A DNA stretch of 64,000 nucleotides from NCBI RefSeq assembly GCF_029542085.1, contig NZ_CP107036.1, positions 1,116,001-1,180,000 on the forward strand, read 5' to 3'. Under the pieces are notes generated by a model. That model made no database searches. It saw nothing but the letters and a program-made list of their open reading frames with translations, and was not told where the DNA came from. The stretch comes from Sphingobacterium sp. ML3W. GTDB taxonomy: Bacteria; Bacteroidota; Bacteroidia; Sphingobacteriales; Sphingobacteriaceae. Below, in pieces: positions 1 through 9,519 of this stretch. The number at the start of each line of letters is the position of its first letter. The stretch's first letter is position 1. The position numbers and the translations under genes are program-made.

Positions 1-16
1 CATAAATAATCGCATT

Positions 17-1057
17 ATGGAATTAAGTTTCGAACAAATGTATCAGGCTATCATTGATAAAGATATCAATTATGAGGGTATATTTTTTACTGCTGTAAAG
101 ACAACGGGAATTTTTTGTCGACCTTCCTGTACTGCAAGGAAACCCAAACCTGAGAACATCGAATTTTTCAAATCGACCAAAGAATGTATCCTGCGTGGAT
201 ATCGTGCATGCAAGGTATGCCATCCACTTGAGATGTTAAGTGAAACACCCGCCTACATCAAACAGATTATAGCCGAACTATCAGCCGATCCGAGCATAAA
301 GTTCAAGGACTACGATCTACGTCAACGCCACATCGAGCCGAACCAATTGCGACGCTGGTTTATGAAAAATCATGGCATAACCTTTCATGCCTATCAGCGG
401 ATGTTTAGAATAAATTCGGCATTTAAAAAAATCCAAAAGGGCGCTTCCGTGACAGATGTCGCTTTTAACTCCGGATTTGAGTCACTTAGTGGTTTTGGCG
501 ATTCCTTTAAGCATATTTTTGGAGTCTCTCCGAAGAATAGTAAAGCGCAAAGTATGATTGATTTAAAGCGAATTGAGACCCCGTTAGGCACTATGTATGC
601 TTGCGCTGTACCACAAGGTGTATGTCTACTTGAGTTTACAGATCGAAAAATGCTCGAAACAGAGTTCAAAAATCTTGCGAAAGCACTCAATGGAACAATT
701 GTCCAAGGCGATAATCCCCATTTTCCCTTGCTAGAAAGGGAGCTTCAAGCTTATTTCGAGGGTAGACTAAAAGAATTTACAGTGCCACTATTTACACCAG
801 GTTCGGAATTTCAAAATTCTGTATGGCAGGCGTTGAGAGAAATTCCATACGGACAAACAAGATCTTATAAACAGCAGGCGCTTCATATCGGAAAACCGGA
901 AGCGTTACGTGCTGTCGCCAATGCCAACGGAATGAATAGGATTTCCATTTTGGTACCCTGCCACAGAGTGATCGCTGCCGATGGAGGTCTAAGCGGTTAC
1001 GGTGGTGGTATCTGGCGAAAAAAATGGTTGCTGGAGCTAGAAAAGCAATTGTGCTGA
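17..1057 (+). CDS. ada: Bifunctional Ada: DNA methylphosphotriester and O6-methylguanine methyltransferase, transcriptional activator
   Basis: Repairs alkylated DNA by transferring methyl groups to its own cysteines, and activates the adaptive response once methylated. The 346-residue protein shows all Ada modules. The N-terminal zinc domain has Cys34, Cys38, Cys65 and Cys68, equivalent to the four zinc-binding cysteines of E. coli Ada. An AraC-type helix-turn-helix follows at about 85-175. The C-terminal methyltransferase domain (about 183-346) carries the PCHRV motif with nucleophile Cys315. Length matches E. coli Ada (354). The MFS gene 50 bases downstream is probably cotranscribed. The bases before the gene run off the window edge, so the promoter is not fully visible. 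Confidence 0.95.
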   Translation: MELSFEQMYQAIIDKDINYEGIFFTAVKTTGIFCRPSCTARKPKPENIEFFKSTKECILRGYRACKVCHPLEMLSETPAYIKQIIAELSADPSIKFKDYDLRQRHIEPNQLRRWFMKNHGITFHAYQRMFRINSAFKKIQKGASVTDVAFNSGFESLSGFGDSFKHIFGVSPKNSKAQSMIDLKRIETPLGTMYACAVPQGVCLLEFTDRKMLETEFKNLAKALNGTIVQGDNPHFPLLERELQAYFEGRLKEFTVPLFTPGSEFQNSVWQALREIPYGQTRSYKQQALHIGKPEALRAVANANGMNRISILVPCHRVIAADGGLSGYGGGIWRKKWLLELEKQLC

Positions 1058-1106
1058 TCGCACGAATTCCTGTATTTCCTAATTTATAAACATTAATTCT
1101 ATTCCC

Positions 1107-2504
1107 ATGAGTACGACTATTAATAAGTGGTATGCACTCCTTATTGTGCTTACAGCACCCTTATTGTATGTGATTGATATATTTATCATCAATATTGCCA
1201 TACCAACAATCAAAAGTAGCCTGCACGCATCTGATGGTGAAATACAGCTTGTTATCGCATCCTATTTATTGGGTAGTGCATGTTTTTTGATCATTGGTGG
1301 GCGAGCGGGAGATTTTCTGGGCAAAAAGAAAGTTTTCTTTTGGGGGATGTTGGCCTTTACATTAACCTCCTGCATCTGTGGACTAAGTCAGACAGCAGCA
1401 CAGCTAAATATTGCCCGGTTTTTTCAAGGTGTAAGTTCTGCTTTTATGGTTACCCAATCTATTTCTTTGATTCAATTGCTGTTCACAGATACAAAAGAGA
1501 GGGCAGTTGCCATTGGATGGTATGGTATAACTTTGAGTATTGCTGCGATTATCGGACAGGTATTGGGGGGGTATCTGGCCGAAATATATTTTTTCGTTGA
1601 AGGTTGGCGTTTAATATTTTTTATTAATCTTCCTGTTGGGATCCTTTCGCTTTTGGCTATCCATCGTTACTTGATCGAAACACCGAAAACTGCTCAGGGT
1701 AGATTTGATTATCTAGGCGCTTTTGTGCTAACAATCGGACTAGCCTGTCTGATCTATGCATTGACAGAGGGAAGGGAAAATAACTTTCCTTGGTGGTTTT
1801 ATGTGTTGTTTATCCTGTCGCTGTTATTTTTGACCTTGTTTGTTTTTATTCAGCAAAAGAAACGATTAAATAAACAGTATCCGCTGATTGATATTTCACT
1901 GTTTAAAATAAAGGATTTTAGCATTGGCTTATTTGCTGTATTGTTTCACTTTATGCTCCATACCGCATATTTATTGATAATAGCTGTTTATTTACAAAGT
2001 GGATTGGGGGTAACGGCATTAACATGTGGGTTATATTTTATCCCCCATGCGATTTTCTTTATGTTGTCTTCTCGAATTGCTTCCATGTTACTGCCAAAGT
2101 TTGGCAAGACGGTTCTACAATTGGGATTAGCGATCATATTGCTTTCGTTTTTAATGCAGATTTTCTTTTTTACAGAACAAGACAAGCCGTTCCTATCAAT
2201 GTTTTTTTTAGCCCTCTATGGTCTTGGAAATGGCTTTGTATTACCTTTTCTCTTGAATGTCGTTTTAAACAATATCCATGAAAAAGATGCAGGTGCTGCT
2301 TCAGGAGTATTTTCAACATTTCAGCAAACAGCGTCGGCTTTGGGAATCAGCGTTATTGGAGGCGTTTTTTATACCGTATTGAACACAGGGGGCTATCTTG
2401 GGAACTATCTGTTTGCTTTACAGTCCGGACTCATGGTATGTATCCTCTTCTTAATAGTTGTTTGGGGAATGTTATGTCTATTGCCGAACGAGAAAAAACT
2501 GTAA
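1107..2504 (+). CDS. MFS drug exporter, DHA2 (EmrB/QacA) type
   Basis: A 465-residue polytopic inner-membrane protein with about 14 hydrophobic segments, the size and layout of the 14-helix DHA2 branch of the major facilitator superfamily, which exports drugs by proton antiport. The loop after the second helix reads GGRAGDFLGKKK, the family's motif A. A glycine-rich motif-C-like stretch (IAAIIGQVLGGYLAE) lies near residue 150. It starts 50 bases after ada, so coexpression under alkylation stress is possible but inferred. Substrate cannot be told from sequence. Confidence 0.88.
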   Translation: MSTTINKWYALLIVLTAPLLYVIDIFIINIAIPTIKSSLHASDGEIQLVIASYLLGSACFLIIGGRAGDFLGKKKVFFWGMLAFTLTSCICGLSQTAAQLNIARFFQGVSSAFMVTQSISLIQLLFTDTKERAVAIGWYGITLSIAAIIGQVLGGYLAEIYFFVEGWRLIFFINLPVGILSLLAIHRYLIETPKTAQGRFDYLGAFVLTIGLACLIYALTEGRENNFPWWFYVLFILSLLFLTLFVFIQQKKRLNKQYPLIDISLFKIKDFSIGLFAVLFHFMLHTAYLLIIAVYLQSGLGVTALTCGLYFIPHAIFFMLSSRIASMLLPKFGKTVLQLGLAIILLSFLMQIFFFTEQDKPFLSMFFLALYGLGNGFVLPFLLNVVLNNIHEKDAGAASGVFSTFQQTASALGISVIGGVFYTVLNTGGYLGNYLFALQSGLMVCILFLIVVWGMLCLLPNEKKL

Positions 2505-2597
2505 TTATTTGGCAGTTGATCCGCATATAGGGTAGTACAAATAAGTCGCATCTTTTGTCAAGCCAATTTTTATGTCTAATCGTAATGATTTAATCAT

Positions 2598-2634
2598 CTT
2601 TTGAACATCAATCCTACTAATTGATGTTCAAAAG
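2598..2634. terminator. Bidirectional terminator between MFS and antiporter genes
   Basis: A perfect 14-base-pair inverted repeat (CTTTTGAACATCAA and its complement) with a 9-base loop lies between two converging genes. It has an A/T-rich tail on each side and could end transcripts from both. Confidence 0.7.
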
Positions 2635-2639
2635 CAAGA

Positions 2640-4217
2640 TTAGCTTTTCATATTCATTCTTTCTTCCTGAAGATCGAGTATGCGAAGGTGTTTTCTAATG
2701 ATTTCTTCGTCTAATAAAAGCTCTTCACGATTCTTATTGATCAACCACATTCTTTGAGTTTCTAGGATGTCGATATAGATTTTTCTGTATTCAGCGTAGT
2801 TAATGATGATTTCCGAACTGGTCAATTGGTTTTCATATTTCTGCAACTGATCTTTCAATGTCGGAAAGCTGTCTACTTTGTCAGCGTAATCTTTACGAAT
2901 TTTCTCTACAGCTACTTGGGCAAGTTTGTTTTGGATTTCGTAATCGATTTCCTTTTCTGTCCGCACAAAATCTCGATCTACTGGCGGGAATTTCTTTAAT
3001 AAAAAGGGAAGCGTAAGCCCCTGTACAAGCAATGTTAATAGAATAGCGACAAATGTGATAAAAAGGATCAGATTTCTTTGTGGAAAAGGTGCCCCATTCT
3101 CTAAAGTTAAGGGAATTGAAAGTGCTGCAGCCAGGGAAACTACCCCCCGCATTCCGGTCCAGCCAATGATCATGGGTGTTTTCCAGCCTGGGGACTGTGC
3201 GTCTGCCACAGTGATGAAATTTCTCATCACTAAAGTAGTAATTACTGCCGCATAGCCCGCCAGAATCCGCACAATAACGAGCACCGCTGTAACCGCAACT
3301 CCATAACCAATTGCGGTGTAAATATCAGTATCCCCTAAACCGTTCACAATTTCGGGCAAATCCAAGCCGATGAGCATAAAAACAATTCCGTTGAGCAAAA
3401 AGCAAAAACTTTCCCAGACTGTTACTGTGCGTATTCTGGATGCACTACTCAAAAAATCGTGACTGCGATAGGAGAGAAACAATCCACCGCTTACCACTGC
3501 TAGCACTCCGGAGGCATGAAGCTCCTCTGCCGCCAGATACATGGAGAATGGCGCAATGAAAGTCAGCAATATATCTGTATTTGGATCCGTTGGTAGGATT
3601 TTGTGCATTTTCAAGAAAATATACGCAAGTGTGATTCCGATACCTACACCACCGACGCACATCCAGACAAAGCTTCCTGCTGCCTCATACCATACAAATT
3701 GGCCTGTTGCAGCGGCAATCATCGCAAAACGGAAAATGATCAGCGAAGAAGCGTCATTCAGCAAACTTTCGCCTTCAAGAATTGATGCAAGTCTTTTCGG
3801 TACTTTTACAAATTTTAAAATTGCACCTGCGCTTACCGCGTCAGGGGGAGAAACTATTCCGCCCAATAAAAATCCCAAGGCTAAAGAGAATCCTGGGATA
3901 AAATAGTTCGCGAAAACCGCAACCGATAATGCAGTGAAAAAGACAACGACGAAAGCAAAGCTGAAGATAATCCTGCGCCATCGCCAGAGTTCCTTCCAGG
4001 AAGTTGACCAAGCGGCTTCATACAATAATGGTGGTAAAAAAATAATAAATATTAATTCAGGCTCCACTTTTATCGGTGGTACCCCTGGAATAAAACTTAT
4101 TAAAAGTCCTGCCAACACAAGCAAAACAGGATATGCAACCTGAATTTTTTTTGCCAGCATAATGAGCATGGTAATCAACAGGACCAGAAAGAGATAGAAT
4201 GCGAAATTTTCTAACAT
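2640..4217 (-). CDS. Na+/H+ antiporter, CPA1 family
   Basis: A 525-residue cation/proton antiporter with about 12 hydrophobic segments in the first 400 residues and a charged cytoplasmic C-terminal tail of about 120 residues. Family signatures are SPPDAVSAGAILK near residue 125 and GESLLNDASSLI near 150, where the aspartates are the expected ion-binding and transport residues of CPA1 exchangers. The gene stands alone, with a convergent neighbour on one side and 320 bases of intergenic DNA on the other. It should serve pH and sodium homeostasis; ion preference is not readable. Confidence 0.9.
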   Translation of the reverse strand: MLENFAFYLFLVLLITMLIMLAKKIQVAYPVLLVLAGLLISFIPGVPPIKVEPELIFIIFLPPLLYEAAWSTSWKELWRWRRIIFSFAFVVVFFTALSVAVFANYFIPGFSLALGFLLGGIVSPPDAVSAGAILKFVKVPKRLASILEGESLLNDASSLIIFRFAMIAAATGQFVWYEAAGSFVWMCVGGVGIGITLAYIFLKMHKILPTDPNTDILLTFIAPFSMYLAAEELHASGVLAVVSGGLFLSYRSHDFLSSASRIRTVTVWESFCFLLNGIVFMLIGLDLPEIVNGLGDTDIYTAIGYGVAVTAVLVIVRILAGYAAVITTLVMRNFITVADAQSPGWKTPMIIGWTGMRGVVSLAAALSIPLTLENGAPFPQRNLILFITFVAILLTLLVQGLTLPFLLKKFPPVDRDFVRTEKEIDYEIQNKLAQVAVEKIRKDYADKVDSFPTLKDQLQKYENQLTSSEIIINYAEYRKIYIDILETQRMWLINKNREELLLDEEIIRKHLRILDLQEERMNMKS

Positions 4218-4462
4218 GTATTCGTTTTAGATACATAAATATATATTAAAATTTTAAAAACATGTATAGCCCGTTTAAAATTTAAATTGAGCTAAAAGCT
4301 GCACAGCTTTGCTCAGCATGATGCTCAAAAAAAATGTTAGAAACCTTTGGCATTGAGAACAACTTTGAATTAATAGGACACAGAAATTTGATAAAAGAAC
4401 AAAACCTGTAGGTATTCTCCAAGGCATACCATCTCCAAAAGCATAAATCATCCTTCCATTCA

Positions 4463-4502
4463 GTAATAAAGAGTCAAGCCCAATGAGATGACTCTTTATT
4501 AC
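4463..4502 (-). terminator. Hairpin terminator after the lipoprotein hydrolase gene
   Basis: A perfect 14-base-pair inverted repeat (GTAATAAAGAGTCA and complement, 12-base loop) lies just past the stop of the minus-strand hydrolase gene. The U-tract is short. The rest of 4218-4538 holds no gene that I can recognise. Confidence 0.6.
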
Positions 4503-4538
4503 GTTGGTGTAAAAATGAAGCTGATCTTTCAGAAAACA

Positions 4539-5459
4539 CTAAAATGTTGGTGGTGTAGTATTTAGATCAGAATTCAAGAAGTCATCAATCATCGGAACTA
4601 ACCAATCCATGCGGTACATCATACCGATATGTGTTGTTCCGGGTAGAATGGCCAGACGAGATTTAGGTAATCCATGTATATCACCCATTTTCCCACCGCC
4701 CAAGGCGCGAAATAATGCTAATGCATGTTCATATTGTATGCCATCGGCATCACCAATAGCCATAAAAAGGGGGGCTTTTATTTTTTTCGCGTCTTTGGAC
4801 CAGTCGTAAGGTTCCAGGTCGATGCTGATCACTTTCTTTACAAATTCGGGAAAATGTTTTGGATCGTTGCCAAGACTGTCGTATTGTTTCTCGATGGGCG
4901 AACCTTTAAATATATCCGCTGTTATCGATCGATAAGAGGCTTCTACATCAGGCCACCATCCATCATGTGCATAACTGCCAGACAGTACGATTAACCTCCG
5001 CACCTGTTCGGGATGCCGTATGGCCAACTGAAAAGCTACGCCGCCACCCATGCTGTAGCCCAATATGTCGGTACTATCTATTTGAAGATGTCTCAATAAT
5101 CCGGATACATCATCGGCCATACCCTCATAACTGATTTTTCGAGCAATATCTCTGGTACGTCCGTGCCCCTGCATTTCCGCGACAATTACTTTTCGCCCCT
5201 TAAACATTGGGATGGCCTGAGACCAGTTCAATGGAATCGTCATATAGGATCCGTGGAGTAATATTAGAGGCTTACCTTCACCATAAACTTCATAATACAT
5301 TTTTAATCCATTGACATCAGCATAACCGGTTTCTGATGGTTTGTTAACAATCGATGTATTCGCTGGAGAGCCCGTTCGATCGTTTTTCTGTTGTTGACAG
5401 GATATAAATAACGCAAAAACTAGTGTTATTATTAGCCCTAATGTCATTTTTGTTTTCAT
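4539..5459 (-). CDS. Lipoprotein alpha/beta-hydrolase
   Basis: A 306-residue alpha/beta-hydrolase-fold enzyme. The N-terminus is a lipoprotein signal peptide ending at a lipobox with Cys21 (LFIS-C), so it is probably anchored in a membrane outside the cytoplasm. The fold is clear: oxyanion-strand motif LLHGS near 68, nucleophile elbow GYSMGG with Ser136, acid Asp237 or Asp239 in IGDADG, and base His277 in TTHIG. The first half resembles epoxide hydrolases and haloperoxidases. It appears monocistronic. Substrate is unknown. Confidence 0.88.
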   Translation of the reverse strand: MKTKMTLGLIITLVFALFISCQQQKNDRTGSPANTSIVNKPSETGYADVNGLKMYYEVYGEGKPLILLHGSYMTIPLNWSQAIPMFKGRKVIVAEMQGHGRTRDIARKISYEGMADDVSGLLRHLQIDSTDILGYSMGGGVAFQLAIRHPEQVRRLIVLSGSYAHDGWWPDVEASYRSITADIFKGSPIEKQYDSLGNDPKHFPEFVKKVISIDLEPYDWSKDAKKIKAPLFMAIGDADGIQYEHALALFRALGGGKMGDIHGLPKSRLAILPGTTHIGMMYRMDWLVPMIDDFLNSDLNTTPPTF

Positions 5460-5654
5460 ATTTATTTGATTGTTAAAATATTATAAACAAATTTATTCTT
5501 TTTCAATATTGAGTTTAGGTTGAATATCCGACAATTTAAAGGGGGAAAAACGACAAAACGATAGGGGATAATTATTTTAACTATTTTAGTGGGAGAAAAG
5601 CGGAACATCGAACGTTCCAGTATGCTTACAGACTCTTAGGATAATCGGTCAATC

Positions 5655-5975
5655 ATGGGAAATACCGTTGCGGAAATGTTAGAAATGTATGGGCTTAGTA
5701 CAGCTGAGAGCTTGATCGATAACTTGGGCACTACTTGGAGTGAAAATGAAATAAGGGAATATTGTTGGCAGGTACTAAGAACTTTTCCTGATCTAAAAAA
5801 GGAAAACTGGTCAACAGGAATAGAAGGTGGAGATTATATCTATAGTTTATCCGGTCATTATATATTTATTACAGATGATATCTGGAGCTTTAACCTGATT
5901 GCTCAGAGACCAGTATTGGAGTTGTTGGTCGCAGAAATGATTGGGTTAAATAAAACAAAGCATGATGATATTTAA
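5655..5975 (+). CDS. Hypothetical protein, 106 residues
   Basis: I do not recognise this protein. It is short, acidic and rich in tryptophan and aromatic residues, with no signal peptide or membrane segment, so it is presumably cytosolic. An aromatic run (YIYSLSGHYIFITDD) suggests a beta-sheet core. It lies alone between a divergent hydrolase gene and the serine hydrolase gene, with more than 150 bases on each side. The start is the first ATG in frame. Its amino-acid composition looks like a real protein, but homology was not tested. Confidence 0.55.
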   Translation: MGNTVAEMLEMYGLSTAESLIDNLGTTWSENEIREYCWQVLRTFPDLKKENWSTGIEGGDYIYSLSGHYIFITDDIWSFNLIAQRPVLELLVAEMIGLNKTKHDDI

Positions 5976-6234
5976 TATTGGCGGATGGGGTCACGGATCC
6001 TTGTCTTATCGTTCGATTCTGAACATACGGTGTCCGATTATGATCAATATCTGACCGTCAATATGTCGTAGTGTGTTGTTTAACAGTAGTATACTGTTTT
6101 GGCAAGTGAGTTGATAAAGAAGTTAATCGAGAAAATTGTGTAAAAGATGAAGCGGAAATCATCAGCTTTTTTGCAACAAAAACCGAAAAAAGGGACATGA
6201 ATTATATTATTCGGAATCTAAAACTTAACATCTT

Positions 6235-8040
6235 ATGAAGATCATAAAATCTTTACCTATTGCCCTAATTTTCGGCCTAACGGTCTCAACAGCTTGTGCG
6301 CAAACCGAAAGTCAGCTCCAAAAAGAAATTTCCGGTGTTGAATCAGGGTTGATACCACCTGTCCGTTTTGAGGGGGAGCAGTCTTGGGATATTGCCTCAC
6401 GTATGAAGTTTTATAATATTCCCGGTGTGAGTATTGCTGTTATCAGAGATTCAAAAGTTATCTGGAGTAAAACCTACGGTGTTGTAGATCTCGAATCCAA
6501 GGCTGCAGTGACCGCCAAGACATTGTTTCAGGTTGCTTCTATGAGCAAACCGGTCAGTGCTTACGCTGCGCTAAAGGAGGTAGAGCTTGGCAAATTAGCT
6601 ATAGATAAGGATGTGAATTCATTTCTAACTTCGTGGAAAGTTCCAGATAATGAATGGACCAAAACGAAAAAAATCACACTTAAAAATATCGTTAGCCATA
6701 CTGCTGGTTTTACAGTAAGTGGATTTCCAGGATATAAAGTAACAGATCCGATTCCCGGGGCAGTAGCCGTATTGAATGGAGGGAAACCCGCCAACACTCC
6801 TGCGGTCTTTGTAGATAAGCTTCCAGGGGCAAATTTTCGCTATTCAGGAGGAGGATATACTGTGATGCAACAGATGCTTATGGATATCGAAGGGAAAGAT
6901 TACACGAGCATTATGAATGAGAAAGTACTGCTACCATTGGGGATGAAGAATAGCACATTCGCACAACCACTTCCAACTGGACAAGCAGCGTTTGCAGCCA
7001 CAGCCTACTCTGCAAATGGAAAGCCTGTTGAAGGGAGATACCATGTTTATCCAGAGCAGGCTGCAGCAGGATTGTGGTCTACAGCCGAGGATTATGCAAA
7101 GTTTGTTATCGATATTCAACATACATTGGCTGGCAAAAGCAATACAGTTATTTCCAAAAAGACAGCAGAAGAATTTACCAGCCCTTTCATTGAATCCTTT
7201 ATCGGTCTAGGGCTATTTATTGAAAACTATGCTGGAGCGGTGTACTTTTGTCATGGTGGTTGGAATGAAGGTTTTAGTTCCTATTTTATTGGAAGCAAGA
7301 CTAGTGGAGACGGGGTTGTCGTATTGACAAATACCAACAAACCTCTATTTATTAACGAACTCGTTCGCGCTGTCGCTTTAACCTATAAGTGGCCCAACTA
7401 CATTGCTCCAGCTAATAAAATTTTACCAGTAACCTCACAAGAGCTCAGTTCCTATATCGGACGTTATCGTGCTGATAAATATGGATTAATCAAAGTCTAT
7501 AAAGAAAATAATAAACTGATGGCTATACAAAATCTGGACACGCCTGTCGAACTGATTAAAGTGGGGGTAGACACATTCGCGATGCATGACTGGGATTTTA
7601 AAATGGCTTTTGTAAAAGATAAAGCTACAGGTAAGGAGGAGCTTGTTCAGGTTTTGCGTGATAAAACAATCCATGCCAGAAATCCAAAGCTTAACGAAGG
7701 CGATGTCATTCCGTTGGAGCTGATTTTAGGAGGTCATTTTGAACAGGGCGTAAAAGCCTATCAACGTGCAAAAGAAGAGGATAGCGAACATAGGCTGCTT
7801 TCAGAAGATTTTCTGAATGGCACAGGTTATGAGCTCCTTTCTCAAAAGAAATTGACCCAAGCGATCGATATTTTCAGAGTCAATACGATTTTATACCCCA
7901 AGAGCGAAAATGTATATGATAGCCTGGCCGAAGCTTATCTGAAAGCGGGCCAAAAAGACAAAGCAAAGCAGAACTACAAAAAGTTGATGGAAATCAATCC
8001 TAAAAACGAAAAAGTAAGTAAGATATTAGAAACCCTATAA
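6235..8040 (+). CDS. Secreted serine hydrolase of the beta-lactamase/PBP fold with C-terminal TPR
   Basis: A 601-residue exported protein with a signal peptide ending near residue 22 (STACAQ). The class C beta-lactamase-like domain shows SMSK with catalytic Ser102 and Lys105, Tyr203 in the YSG position of the YxN motif, and HGG near 340 in place of KTG. Family members are esterases, D-aminopeptidases or peptidoglycan-active enzymes more often than true beta-lactamases. The last 60-80 residues form one or two tetratricopeptide repeats (YDSLAEAYLKAGQKDKAKQN), a protein-contact module. The gene is preceded by about 260 bases without an obvious gene. Confidence 0.88.
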   Translation: MKIIKSLPIALIFGLTVSTACAQTESQLQKEISGVESGLIPPVRFEGEQSWDIASRMKFYNIPGVSIAVIRDSKVIWSKTYGVVDLESKAAVTAKTLFQVASMSKPVSAYAALKEVELGKLAIDKDVNSFLTSWKVPDNEWTKTKKITLKNIVSHTAGFTVSGFPGYKVTDPIPGAVAVLNGGKPANTPAVFVDKLPGANFRYSGGGYTVMQQMLMDIEGKDYTSIMNEKVLLPLGMKNSTFAQPLPTGQAAFAATAYSANGKPVEGRYHVYPEQAAAGLWSTAEDYAKFVIDIQHTLAGKSNTVISKKTAEEFTSPFIESFIGLGLFIENYAGAVYFCHGGWNEGFSSYFIGSKTSGDGVVVLTNTNKPLFINELVRAVALTYKWPNYIAPANKILPVTSQELSSYIGRYRADKYGLIKVYKENNKLMAIQNLDTPVELIKVGVDTFAMHDWDFKMAFVKDKATGKEELVQVLRDKTIHARNPKLNEGDVIPLELILGGHFEQGVKAYQRAKEEDSEHRLLSEDFLNGTGYELLSQKKLTQAIDIFRVNTILYPKSENVYDSLAEAYLKAGQKDKAKQNYKKLMEINPKNEKVSKILETL

Positions 8041-8079
8041 TAAAAGTGTAATGAGGTAATTTTTTGTTAATTTGCACAC

Positions 8080-8346
8080 ATGTCAATGCAAGCAAATGCC
8101 TATCAATTATTTTCCAAAGAGATTCTATCTATCTGGAAAAGTCAAGATGTGTCCTATATTAAAGTGGAAGAATTGTTTACCATCGAAGGGATTACCTTTT
8201 TTGAGCTAATCCCTGATTCGGAGCTTTTGGATGGGGGAGAACTCGATACACTTTATGCGATAGGTTCGGAGGATGTCGATGATATGCTATTATTCAGTAA
8301 GAATGTTAAGTTTGTCGTCCACAATATTTATTTGGAAGAAGATTAA
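8080..8346 (+). CDS. Hypothetical protein, 88 residues
   Basis: A small acidic protein I cannot place in a family. It has no signal peptide or membrane segment, and the C-terminus is strongly acidic (EED). It lies 39 bases after the serine hydrolase and could be cotranscribed, but the short gap also contains a TTAATTTG sequence that resembles the group's -7 promoter element. The decayed TonB receptor begins just downstream. Reading-frame composition is consistent with a real gene. Confidence 0.55.
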   Translation: MSMQANAYQLFSKEILSIWKSQDVSYIKVEELFTIEGITFFELIPDSELLDGGELDTLYAIGSEDVDDMLLFSKNVKFVVHNIYLEED

Positions 8347-8367
8347 GTAGATTAAAGAACAGCACAA

Positions 8368-9009
8368 ATGACCTTGGGTAGTTACAATCTATTGCGCGCT
8401 GCGGTTGATATGGACCAGCGGTTGAGCAGTGACGGTAAGTTTTTAGGACGGTTTAATGTCATGGGAACCAAGAAGGGAAATTTTCAGCAAAATGTCGGTC
8501 ACGAACAGTTTGTTTTGAACCCATCCTTTAAGTATAATGCCAGCGAAAATACGAACGTAATATTCGAATATATTCTCTCTTAATATAATTTTGAAGGTGG
8601 ATTTTCAAAGTACGCCTATGGCATAGACGGTTTTAAGGAGGTGAAAAAGAACTTTTCATTTAGCGATCCGATTATGAATCCGACCAAGTCCTGGGAACAC
8701 AATATCTATGGGATAATCAACCATAACTTTAACGAGGATTGGCTGTTGACTCTATGAGTTGTATGATGAAACATTTCAGGAGCAAGTGGGATTGTTGCTG
8801 GATGGAGGGACTGCAGATCCATCCTACGGGCGAAACAAAGAGATTTGCCTGAAGAAAACCTGGTTTCAGAATAAATTGATGACCAATTTGACAGCTTACC
8901 ATTTGACAAAGACCAATATGCTCACTGCGGAGCCTGGAGATATACGCACTATGGATGGCGGGCAGTCAATCCGCAGGGATTTAGGTTGAACCTAGCCTAT
9001 AAGTTCTAA
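8368..9009 (+). pseudogene. Decayed TonB-dependent siderophore receptor
   Basis: Fragments of a ferric-siderophore outer-membrane receptor can be read in order but not in one frame. 8368-8580 encodes early barrel strands (LGSYNLLRAAVDMDQ). An in-frame TAA at 8581 is followed by more barrel in the same frame (YNFEGGFSKYAYGIDGFKE) up to a TGA near 8755. From 8759 another frame gives a late-barrel segment (LTAYHLTKTNMLTAEP). A third frame gives the conserved C-terminus NPQGFRLNLAYKF and the stop at 9009. Signal peptide, plug and much of the barrel are missing. Nonsense changes, frameshifts and deletions all contribute. Confidence 0.85.
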
Positions 9010-9054
9010 TGCGTGCCGTTACACAGTAAAAATTATTTGTCACTTATTTTACTG

Positions 9055-9087
9055 GGGGTGTCCAAAAAATCGGGCACCCCTATTTTT
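9055..9087 (+). terminator. Terminator after the decayed receptor
   Basis: GGGGTGTCC and GGGCACCCC pair over nine positions (one G-U) with an 8-base loop, followed by TATTTTT: a standard rho-independent terminator that outlived its gene. The remainder of 9010-9519 shows no recognisable gene. Confidence 0.8.
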
Positions 9088-9454
9088 ATGCAGTTCTGCT
9101 TACTTCCCCACGACAAGCTCACCTTGACTATTCCATAGCAGATGAATTATAAGAAAATGCGGCACTAAGTAAAAGCGTGGACATATGGACGATTATACTC
9201 TAACCATAAATGGTATTTGTAATAAGCGATTGATCTGCGATTTCATGTTGATCAAAAAGGTAGATCTGTCAAAAGAGAGATAACCGTTACAAAAGGCTAA
9301 TCAGCAATTTATATTTTTTAGGATAATTATTTTGGAAATGTATCGTATTTATTGAAAGTCATTAGAATCGATTTACCATTTTTTTGATCACTCAGGGATC
9401 ATTCGCTTGCTATTATTTAACCTATCAGTCAGCAATAGGATGTTTAGTTATTTA

Positions 9455-9469
9455 TAATTAGTCTAATTA
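9455..9469. promoter_or_regulatory. 7-1-7 palindrome upstream of siderophore receptor, possible Fur-type operator
   Basis: TAATTAGTCTAATTA is a perfect 7-1-7 palindrome 50 bases before the receptor ATG. It ends 26 bases before a TATATTCG sequence (9495-9502) that resembles the -7 element, so it would cover the -33 region. Spacing and symmetry are those of Fur-family boxes, and siderophore receptors are classic Fur targets. The assignment is inference. Confidence 0.45.
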
Positions 9470-9519
9470 ATTTCATTTATACAATTGGATGTGCTATATT
9501 CGGCTCCATAATTTTTTTT

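Noticed and set aside
6235..8040. Antibiotic-resistance beta-lactamase
   Set aside because: The fold is shared with esterases and peptidases; the KTG motif is HGG and a TPR tail is present.
9185..9283. 32-codon frame between the decayed and intact receptors
   Set aside because: No recognisable homology and no promoter; too short to support.
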